This document shows, piece by piece, positions 1-4,643 of a stretch of 6,642 bases of DNA. Within the stretch, counting starts at the first letter, position 1; the number at the start of each line of letters is the position of its first letter. A program made the translations under genes and the position numbers. Below the pieces are notes generated by a model. The model saw only the letters and a program-made list of their open reading frames with translations. It did not search any database and was not told the origin of the DNA. The stretch comes from Peptococcaceae bacterium (GTDB lineage: Bacteria; Bacillota; Peptococcia; Peptococcales; Peptococcaceae), in assembly GCA_017532485.1 (NCBI GenBank), contig JAFXJE010000117.1:1-6642 (forward strand), written 5' to 3'.

Positions 1-95
1 AAAAAATCGAAAACCAATTACAAATTTATTATGATGTAGTTCAAGACGGTAAAGATGATATCTTGAAAACTATGGAAACTTTGAAAAAAAATTAA
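1..95 (+). CDS. 3' end of an unidentified gene (partial)
   Basis: An open frame enters from the left edge in phase with position 3 and ends at a TAA at 93-95. It gives about 30 C-terminal residues, ending in ILKTMETLKKN. The tail is hydrophilic, Lys/Asp/Glu-rich and looks helical, with no membrane segment or catalytic motif. It is followed within 10 bases by a clear terminator, which supports a real gene end. The fragment is too short to assign a family and I do not recognise it. It appears to be the last gene of a transcription unit unrelated to the genes on the right. Confidence 0.6.
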   Translation, partial: KIENQLQIYYDVVQDGKDDILKTMETLKKN

Positions 96-102
96 GAAAA
101 GC

Positions 103-135
103 AAAACAGGAAGGCAGATTGTCTTCCTGTTTTTT
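103..135 (+). terminator. Rho-independent terminator after the left-edge gene
   Basis: An 11-bp perfect stem (103-113 with 123-133, core ACAGGAAG/CTTCCTGT) with a 9-base loop runs into a T tract at 130-135. It lies 8 bases past the stop codon of the partial gene and ends that transcript. Confidence 0.85.
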
Positions 136-167
136 ATTATAGTTTATTGAAGAAGTTAAAAACATTG

Positions 168-197
168 AAAAAGCACTTGCATTCGCAAGTGCTTTTT
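168..197 (-). terminator. Terminator of the tRNA-Lys gene, probably bidirectional
   Basis: A 13-bp perfect stem (168-180 with 185-197, core AGCACTTGC/GCAAGTGCT) closes on a 4-base loop, ATTC. On the minus strand it starts 3 bases past the tRNA 3' end and finishes in a run of five T, so it ends the tRNA transcript. The plus strand also ends in six T, so it can act as a second stop for transcripts from the left. Confidence 0.85.
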
Positions 198-199
198 TA

Positions 200-275
200 T
201 GGTGGACGATCAGGGATTCGAACCCTGGACCTGCCGATTAAGAGTCGGATGCTCTACCAACTGAGCTAATCGTCC
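200..275 (-). tRNA. tRNA-Lys, anticodon CUU, CCA encoded
   Basis: The minus strand folds into a full 76-base tRNA. The acceptor stem GGACGAT/ATCGTCC is perfect, followed by discriminator A and a genomically encoded CCA at 202-200. The D stem is GCTC/GAGC, and the T arm is CAGGG-TTCGAAT-CCCTG. The anticodon loop CTCTTAA places CTT at 242-240, which reads the lysine codon AAG. The variable loop is 5 bases. One oddity is that the top pair of the anticodon stem (27/43) is T opposite C, leaving four good pairs. The gene is a single-tRNA unit with its own promoter and terminator, divergent from thrS. Confidence 0.97.
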
Positions 276-295
276 ATATACTGGCTACTTGAAGT

Positions 296-324
296 ATTAT
301 ACTCTTGAAATAAGGAAAAATCAA
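296..324 (-). promoter_or_regulatory. Promoter of tRNA-Lys
   Basis: Read on the minus strand, a -35 TTGATT (324-319) is separated by 17 bases from a perfect -10 TATAAT (301-296). Initiation would fall near 289, about 14 bases before the mature tRNA 5' end at 275, leaving a short leader for RNase P. It lies back to back with the thrS promoter, with only 23 bases between the two -35 boxes. Confidence 0.75.
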
Positions 325-347
325 GTATTATTTTCCTTGCTTTTTGC

Positions 348-375
348 TTGACATTCGGGGGATAACAGCTATAAT
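348..375 (+). promoter_or_regulatory. Consensus housekeeping promoter of thrS
   Basis: A perfect -35 TTGACA (348-353) and a perfect -10 TATAAT (370-375) are separated by 16 bases. Initiation is expected near 382. A promoter this strong suits a gene whose output is set downstream by transcription attenuation in the T-box leader. Confidence 0.9.
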
Positions 376-381
376 AAAAAA

Positions 382-624
382 GTAAAAGAAAAATAAGTAA
401 AGCGTTGATGAGGACATGCTTTCGTTATTTAGTGACAGAGAGAGATACCTAGGCTGGAAGTATCTTACGGCGATAATGAACAGATACCACCTCGGAGCAG
501 CTATGGCGAACCATAGTCGGGTCATTCCGTTAAAGATGAAAAAGTGAATTTGCCATTAGGCAGGTTAACTTGGGTGGAACCACGGATTATTGCATTCGTC
601 CCAATTGGGATGGATGCTTTTTTT
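382..624 (+). promoter_or_regulatory. T-box riboswitch leader, threonine-specific, controlling thrS
   Basis: This leader senses the charging state of tRNA-Thr and decides between termination and readthrough. Stem I spans about 401-502. It has a GATGA k-turn-like element at 407-411, AGTGA of the specifier loop at 431-435, and a distal hairpin 443-448/460-465 with an 11-base loop. The specifier strand 486-491 reads ACC-ACC just before CTCGGAG; the first ACC (486-488) is the threonine specifier codon. Further hairpins are at 501-506/511-516 and 547-554/559-566. The T-box core TGGGTGGAACCACG is at 571-584. In the antiterminator, 570-574 pairs with 600-604 and 582-584 with 597-599, leaving the bulge TGGAACC (575-581). 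TGGA at 575-578 is the part that binds the tRNA 3' end. The specifier assignment is inferred from alignment to the usual T-box layout, and the adjacent thrS gene agrees with it. Confidence 0.95.
592..624 (+). terminator. T-box attenuator terminator
   Basis: An 11-bp stem (592-602 with 607-617, two G-T pairs) on an AATT loop is followed by seven T (618-624). Its left arm includes 597-604, the same bases needed by the antiterminator, so the two structures exclude each other. With charged tRNA-Thr the terminator should form; uncharged tRNA should favour the antiterminator and readthrough into thrS. Confidence 0.92.
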
Positions 625-646
625 ATTGATGAAAGGGGAAAAAACA

Positions 647-2554
647 ATGATTAAAATTACTTTGCCTGACGGTTCAGTAAGAGAATTTGCACAAGACCAA
701 ATTACACCATTAGAAGTTGCTAAAAATATCAGCAACGGTTTAGCCAAAAAAGCTTTGGTAGCTACAGTAAACGGCGAAAAGGTAGCTTTGAACCATGTAA
801 TTACAGCTGATGCTTCCGTAGCTATTCATACTTTTGATGACCAAGAAGGTAAAGATACCTTCCGTCACAGTGCGTCTCATATTTTGGCACAAGCTGTTCA
901 AAACTTATTCCCAGGGACAAAGTTTGGTATTGGTCCTGCTATCAAAGACGGTTTCTATTATGACTTTGATTCTGAGCATAAATTTGTACCTGAAGACTTA
1001 GAAAAAATTGAAGCTGAAATGATGAAAATTATCCAAAGCGATTTAGCTTATGAACGCAAAGAATTATCTAGAGCAGAAGCTTTGGAAATGTTCAGTGCTA
1101 GAGGCGAAATTTATAAAGTAGAATTAATCAATGATTTACCGGAAGATGCAGTAATTTCTACTTATACTCAAGGCGATTTTACTGACTTGTGTGCAGGTCC
1201 TCATTTAGTAAGTACAGGCGCTGTCAAAGCACCTAAATTGATGAGCATTGCTGGTGCTTACTGGCGTGGCAGTGAAAAAAATAAAATGCTGCAAAGAATT
1301 TACGGTACAGCTTTCCCTAAAAAAGCTGATTTAGATGAATACTTATTCCAATTGGAAGAAGCTAAACGTCGTGACCACCGTAAATTAGGTCAAGAATTAC
1401 AATTATTTACCTTTGTGGATGAAGCTCCTGGTTTCCCATTATTCTATCCAAAAGGTATGATTTTGCGCAACAGCTTGGAAAACTACTGGCGTGAAGTACA
1501 TGAGGCTGCTGGTTATACTGAAATTAAAACTCCAATGATTATGAATAGAAGCTTATGGGAACGTTCTGGTCACTGGGCACATTACCAAAACAATATGTAC
1601 TTTACTGAAATCGACGAAGAACCATTTGCAATCAAACCAATGAACTGCCCAGGCAGCATTTTGTTGTTCAACAGCCAAATGCACAGCTATCGTGATTTCC
1701 CAATGCGTTGGAGTGAATTGGGCTTAGTACACAGACATGAACTTTCTGGTGCTTTACATGGTTTGATGCGCGTAAGAGCTTTTACTCAAGATGATGCTCA
1801 TATCTTCATGCTGCAAAGTCAAATTAAAGATGAAGTAAAAGGTGTTATTAAATTAATTGACGGCATTTACAAAACCTTTGGTTTTGAATATCATGTAGAG
1901 TTATCTACTCGTCCAGAAGACTCTATGGGTGATGATGCTTTATGGGAAAAAGCAACAGATGCTTTAAGAGATGCTTTAGTTGATATGGGTATGGATTACA
2001 TCATTAACGAAGGTGACGGTGCTTTCTATGGTCCTAAAATTGACTTCCATTTACAAGACTGCTTAGGTCGTACTTGGCAATGTGGTACAATTCAATTAGA
2101 CTTCCAAATGCCTGAAAAATTTGAAATGAGCTATATTGGCGAAGACAGTGAAAAACATCGTCCTGTAATGGTTCACAGAACAGCTTTCGGCAGCGTAGAA
2201 CGCTTTATCGGTATCTTAACAGAACACTTTGCAGGTGCTTTCCCTACTTGGTTAGCTCCTGTGCAAGCAGTAGTTATGCCTATCACCGATAAATTTGCTC
2301 CTTATGCTGCAGAAGTAGTAGCTAAGTTGAAAGAAGCTGGTGTACGCGTAGAATTAGATGGCAGAAATGAAAAAATTGGTTATAAAATCAGAGAAGCTCA
2401 AGTACAGAAAATCCCTTATATGTTAGTAGTAGGGGAAAAAGAAATGGAATCCAATACTATTGGCGTTCGTAAACGTGGTGAAGGCGACTTGGGTGCTGTA
2501 GATGTTGACCAATTTGTAGCACAAATTGCAGCTGAAATTAAAAATCGTGCTTAA
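647..2554 (+). CDS. thrS: Threonine--tRNA ligase (ThrRS)
   Basis: This cytoplasmic class II aminoacyl-tRNA synthetase joins threonine to tRNA-Thr using ATP and edits mischarged Ser-tRNA-Thr. It has 635 residues, the normal full length. The domain order is a TGS domain (about 1-62), an editing domain with H74xxxH78 and the C182-A-G-P-H186 motif, the class II catalytic core (about 245-535), and a C-terminal anticodon-binding domain (about 538-635). The three zinc ligands expected from E. coli ThrRS are present as C334, H385 and H510. The motif 2 arginine R363 (VHRHE) and motif 3 arginine R519 (GSVERF) are also present. The ATG at 647 was chosen because AAAGGGGA (633-639) sits 8 bases upstream and the TGS domain begins at once. 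Upstream in-frame starts lie inside the attenuator. Expression is controlled by the T-box leader. I see no terminator of its own before the infC promoter. Confidence 0.98.
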   Translation: MIKITLPDGSVREFAQDQITPLEVAKNISNGLAKKALVATVNGEKVALNHVITADASVAIHTFDDQEGKDTFRHSASHILAQAVQNLFPGTKFGIGPAIKDGFYYDFDSEHKFVPEDLEKIEAEMMKIIQSDLAYERKELSRAEALEMFSARGEIYKVELINDLPEDAVISTYTQGDFTDLCAGPHLVSTGAVKAPKLMSIAGAYWRGSEKNKMLQRIYGTAFPKKADLDEYLFQLEEAKRRDHRKLGQELQLFTFVDEAPGFPLFYPKGMILRNSLENYWREVHEAAGYTEIKTPMIMNRSLWERSGHWAHYQNNMYFTEIDEEPFAIKPMNCPGSILLFNSQMHSYRDFPMRWSELGLVHRHELSGALHGLMRVRAFTQDDAHIFMLQSQIKDEVKGVIKLIDGIYKTFGFEYHVELSTRPEDSMGDDALWEKATDALRDALVDMGMDYIINEGDGAFYGPKIDFHLQDCLGRTWQCGTIQLDFQMPEKFEMSYIGEDSEKHRPVMVHRTAFGSVERFIGILTEHFAGAFPTWLAPVQAVVMPITDKFAPYAAEVVAKLKEAGVRVELDGRNEKIGYKIREAQVQKIPYMLVVGEKEMESNTIGVRKRGEGDLGAVDVDQFVAQIAAEIKNRA

Positions 2555-2582
2555 AAAACAATAAAATTTTCATAAAAAAGTG

Positions 2583-2611
2583 TTGACATCACTTCTAGTG
2601 TATGTTAAACT
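2583..2611 (+). promoter_or_regulatory. Promoter of the infC-rpmI-rplT operon
   Basis: A perfect -35 TTGACA (2583-2588) is followed after 17 bases by -10 TAAACT (2606-2611), a 4/6 match. The -10 is preceded by TGT, giving the extended -10 form TGn. It starts 29 bases past the thrS stop, so infC has its own promoter and readthrough from thrS is also possible. Initiation is expected near 2618. Confidence 0.75.
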
Positions 2612-2732
2612 ACATGAGTTGAAAGTTGAATATAACTTTTTCAAGAAGAAACCATCCGTTTCTCACCTTCCGACTGGTTGTTGTGTTGGTTATTTGCTTA
2701 GTTTTTTGTGTGTTTATTTTTAGATGAACAGC

Positions 2733-2762
2733 AAAGCGGATGGGGAACCATCCGCTTTTTTT
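2733..2762 (+). terminator. Attenuator terminator upstream of infC
   Basis: An 11-bp perfect stem (2733-2743 with 2748-2758, core GCGGATGG/CCATCCGC) on a GGAA loop runs into T at 2756-2762. It stands about 115 bases into the transcript and 28 bases before the infC start, so it must be conditional for infC to be expressed from this promoter. It may also end thrS transcripts. Confidence 0.88.
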
Positions 2763-2776
2763 ATTATATCCTTCAA

Positions 2777-2783
2777 GGGAGGG
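2777..2783 (+). promoter_or_regulatory. Ribosome binding site that decides the infC start
   Basis: GGGAGGG, with core GGAGG at 2778-2782, is the only strong Shine-Dalgarno sequence before infC. It ends 2 bases before the ATG at 2785, too close for normal initiation, and 8 bases before the ATT at 2791. The other clear sites in this window (thrS, rpmI, rplT, rsmH, ftsL) use 8-10 bases, so the spacing favours the ATT. Confidence 0.75.
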
Positions 2784-2790
2784 AATGGCT

Positions 2791-3303
2791 ATTAGCAAAG
2801 AGTTAAGAATTAATGAGGAAATCAGATGTAAAGAAGTTCGTCTGGTTGATGATGCAGGTGAACAGTTAGGGGTTATGCCACCTCGTGAAGCTGTAAAAAT
2901 CGCTGCAGAAAAAGGACTGGATTTAGTAGAGGTAGCTCCTACAGCTAACCCACCAGTTTGCAGAATTATGGATTATGGTAAATTCAAATATGAACAAAGC
3001 AAAAAAGAAAAAGAAGCTAAGAAAAATCAACGTACTATTAGCGTAAAAGAAGTTAAGCTGCGTCCAAATATTGAAGACCATGATTTCTTGACCAAAGCTA
3101 AAAATGCTTCTAAATTCTTAGAGTCCGGTGATAAAGTAAAGGTGACTATCATGTTCCGTGGTAGAGAAATTACTCATCCGGAATTAGGTAAAGTATTATG
3201 TGATCGCTTTGCCCAAGAGTTAAGCTCTGTTTCTAAGGTAGAAAAAGAAGCAAAAGTTGAAGGTCGTAACATGATAATGATCTTAGCTCCTCATAAGGAG
3301 TAA
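2791..3303 (+). CDS. infC: Translation initiation factor IF-3, probable AUU start
   Basis: IF3 binds the 30S subunit, keeps it apart from 50S and checks start codon and initiator tRNA pairing. The protein has 170 residues from the ATT at 2791 (172 from the ATG at 2785). Its N-terminal domain carries EVRLVDDAGEQLG (15-27). The family signature lies around PPVCRIMDYGKF (54-65), followed by a Lys/Glu-rich linker helix (about 66-82). The C-terminal domain includes GDKVKVTIMFRGREITH (113-129) and ends in MILAP. I chose ATT because the Shine-Dalgarno spacing fits it and not the ATG. The resulting N-terminus, (M)SKELRINEEIR, also lines up with Geobacillus IF3 (ISKDF-IINEQIR), whose gene is known to start at AUU. 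The gene is first in infC-rpmI-rplT, behind an attenuator. A caller limited to ATG/GTG/TTG would give 2785. Confidence 0.97.
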   Translation: MSKELRINEEIRCKEVRLVDDAGEQLGVMPPREAVKIAAEKGLDLVEVAPTANPPVCRIMDYGKFKYEQSKKEKEAKKNQRTISVKEVKLRPNIEDHDFLTKAKNASKFLESGDKVKVTIMFRGREITHPELGKVLCDRFAQELSSVSKVEKEAKVEGRNMIMILAPHKE

Positions 3304-3349
3304 TTAGAGAATTATAGATGATATTCGTCAGTGAGAGGAGGAAATAATC

Positions 3350-3547
3350 ATGCCAAAAATGAAAACTCATAGAGGTGCTGCAAAACGCTTCAAAAAAACC
3401 GGTTCCGGTAAAATTAAAAGAAATCATGCTTTTACAAGCCACATTTTAGAAAAGAAATCCCCTAAGAGAAAACGTAACTTGCGTAAATCCGCAATTATGT
3501 TCGAAGGTGATGCTAAGAGAGTTGAAAAATTAATTCCTTACTTATAA
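3350..3547 (+). CDS. rpmI: 50S ribosomal protein L35 (bL35)
   Basis: This is a small basic protein of the large ribosomal subunit that binds 23S rRNA. It has 65 residues, exactly the usual size. It shows the family start PKMKTHRGAAKRFKKTGSGK (2-21) and the KSPKRKRNLRK stretch (36-46), ending in KLIPYL. About a third of its residues are Lys or Arg. The start at 3350 has AGAGGAGG (3334-3341) 8 bases upstream. The gene lies 46 bases after infC and 30 bases before rplT, with no promoter or terminator in either gap, so it is the middle gene of the IF3-L35-L20 operon. Confidence 0.98.
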   Translation: MPKMKTHRGAAKRFKKTGSGKIKRNHAFTSHILEKKSPKRKRNLRKSAIMFEGDAKRVEKLIPYL

Positions 3548-3577
3548 TAGGTAAGAAATAAAGGAGGGTGCAAGACC

Positions 3578-3934
3578 ATGGCAAGAGTAAAACGCGGTGT
3601 TACAAGTCATCGTAGACATAAAAAAATCTTAAGACAAGCAAAAGGTTACTATGGTAACCGTTCTAAAATCTATCGTGTAGCTAATCAATCTGTAATGCGT
3701 TCTTTACAATATGCTTACACACATAGAAAATTATTAAAACGCGATTTCCGTAAATTATGGATCGCTAGAATTAATGCTGCAGCTAGAATGAATGGTATGT
3801 CTTACAGCAGATTTATCAATGGTTTAAATAAAGCTGGTGTAACTATCAACCGTAAAGTATTAGCTGACTTAGCAATCAGCGATGAAAAAGCATTTGCTGA
3901 ATTAGTTGAAGTTGCTAAAAAAGCATTAGCTTAA
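3578..3934 (+). CDS. rplT: 50S ribosomal protein L20 (bL20)
   Basis: L20 binds 23S rRNA early in assembly of the large subunit through a long basic N-terminal extension. In several bacteria it also represses its own operon by binding the messenger. It has 118 residues, a full-length protein. The N-terminal arm begins MARVKRGVTSHRRHKKILRQ and continues with AKGYYG (about 21-26). The globular half has LWIARINAAARMNGMSYSRF (60-79) and ends in a helical EVAKKALA. The start at 3578 follows AAAGGAGG (3560-3567) by 10 bases. As last gene of the operon, just before a strong terminator, it is the likely effector of the attenuator upstream of infC. Confidence 0.98.
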   Translation: MARVKRGVTSHRRHKKILRQAKGYYGNRSKIYRVANQSVMRSLQYAYTHRKLLKRDFRKLWIARINAAARMNGMSYSRFINGLNKAGVTINRKVLADLAISDEKAFAELVEVAKKALA

Positions 3935-3956
3935 TTGCATATTCTTAATGAAGAAG

Positions 3957-3989
3957 ACAGGTTGTCCCGATGGGATGACCTGTTTTTTT
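3957..3989 (+). terminator. Terminator of the infC-rpmI-rplT operon
   Basis: A 12-bp stem (3957-3968 with 3972-3983, core ACAGGTTGTCCC, two G-T pairs) on a 3-base loop, GAT, ends in seven T (3983-3989). It lies 22 bases after the rplT stop and separates the translation operon from the division cluster. Confidence 0.93.
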
Positions 3990-4091
3990 GTTGTCAAAAA
4001 ACTTCCGACTTTAAAACAAAAGTTCGATTTAAATAATTACAATTTGGTTACAGGGGGCTAAAGTGGAGAAATTAAGCTGTATTTTTGGACA

Positions 4092-4138
4092 AAAGTGGTG
4101 TATAGTGGAGTAAAGTAGTTGATAGTGGGGGTAAGTGT
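4092..4138 (+). promoter_or_regulatory. Probable MraZ operator: five tandem 10-bp boxes
   Basis: Five units repeat with an exact 10-base step: AAAGTGG (4092), ATAGTGG (4102), AAAGTAG (4112), ATAGTGG (4122) and TAAGTGT (4132). The AGTGG core begins at 4094, 4104, 4114, 4124 and 4134. A lone further copy, AAAGTGG, sits at 4060-4066, out of this register. MraZ is known to repress its own promoter through short direct repeats one helical turn apart (TGGG-type in E. coli, AAAGTG-type in Mollicutes). Position and sequence fit here. The promoter itself is not clear. TATAGT (4101-4106), or TTGATA (4119-4124) with a weak CATTTT 17 bases on, both overlap the boxes, so bound MraZ would block either. Confidence 0.82.
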
Positions 4139-4188
4139 CTGCATTTTTAAGTGTGGGGACGATTTTAGCAGAAAGGACGGTAAGCCAA

Positions 4189-4623
4189 ATGTTTTTCGGT
4201 GAGTATGAACATTCGATTGATGCCAAGGGCAGAGTAATTATTCCGGCAAAGCTGCGGGATGCTTTAGGTGAGCAATTCATCATTACCAAAGGTTTAGATG
4301 AATGTTTGTTTGTATATCCTATGGACCAATGGGAAGCATTTCAAGAAAAACTACAGGCTTTACCGTTAAATCAACCTAGCGCCAGAGCTTTTGTGCGTTT
4401 CTTCTTTTCTGGAGCAACAGAGGCTGAATTGGACAAGCAAGGCAGAGTAATGCTGCCTGCTAATCTCCGCGAATATGGCAGTTTGGAAAAAGAAATTGTG
4501 ATTACCGGTGCGGGCAATCGCTTGGAAATTTGGGATAAGGAAAAATGGGAAACCTATTTGGCTACCGGACAAACACCGGAAGAATTAGCTATGGCTATGA
4601 GTGATGTTGGTTTTCTGATTTAA
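4189..4623 (+). CDS. mraZ: Transcriptional regulator MraZ
   Basis: MraZ is a DNA-binding protein of the AbrB/SpoVT superfamily that forms rings and regulates the division and cell wall cluster it heads. It has 144 residues, the normal length. Two tandem SpoVT-AbrB-like repeats are visible, each with the family D-x-(K/Q)-G-R motif: DAKGRVIIPAKLRD (11-24) and DKQGRVMLPANLRE (82-95). The start at 4189 gives the typical family beginning MFFGEYEHSIDAKGR, with AAAGGA (4172-4177) 11 bases upstream. A GTG at 4135 is in frame but sits inside the last operator box and would add 18 residues not seen in the family. The gene is preceded by the tandem operator and followed after 20 bases by rsmH. Confidence 0.97.
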   Translation: MFFGEYEHSIDAKGRVIIPAKLRDALGEQFIITKGLDECLFVYPMDQWEAFQEKLQALPLNQPSARAFVRFFFSGATEAELDKQGRVMLPANLREYGSLEKEIVITGAGNRLEIWDKEKWETYLATGQTPEELAMAMSDVGFLI

Positions 4624-4643
4624 GTGTAAGGCGGTGGACAAAG

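Larger units (their letters stand above)
2619..2784 (+). promoter_or_regulatory. infC operon attenuator leader (probable L20 leader)
   Basis: This is the untranslated leader between the promoter and infC. It opens with an imperfect hairpin (about 2619-2627 with 2634-2644). Next comes a strand, CCATCCGTTT (2652-2661), that can pair over 10 bp (one G-T) with 2734-2743, which is the left arm of the downstream terminator. The same region can instead close a local hairpin, AACCA (2650-2654) with TGGTT (2675-2679), which would free the terminator. The joining segment 2675-2721 is almost only G and T. In Bacillus, the infC-rpmI-rplT operon is known to be repressed by ribosomal protein L20 through transcription attenuation in such a leader. 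The alternative pairing is visible in the sequence. That L20 is the ligand is an inference from the operon. Confidence 0.72.

Noticed and set aside
328..525. Minus-strand open frame across the T-box leader
   Set aside because: The bases are fully explained by the thrS promoter and T-box structure, and the protein is low-complexity hydrophobic.
590..646. Upstream in-frame starts that would lengthen ThrRS by up to 19 residues
   Set aside because: They lie within the T-box terminator stem and just after it, have no ribosome binding site, and add residues not found before the TGS domain. ATG 647 has AAAGGGGA 8 bases upstream.
2740..2784. Upstream start at 2740 for infC
   Set aside because: It begins inside the attenuator terminator stem and its codons cover the T run and the ribosome binding site, so it is a chance extension.
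4092..4138. The tandem repeats as a CRISPR array or simple minisatellite
   Set aside because: Units are 10 bases with no spacers, diverged in a protein-site-like way, and sit just upstream of mraZ.
4135..4188. GTG start for mraZ at 4135
   Set aside because: The codon is inside the last 10-bp box and probably upstream of, or at, the transcript start. The family begins at MFFGEY.
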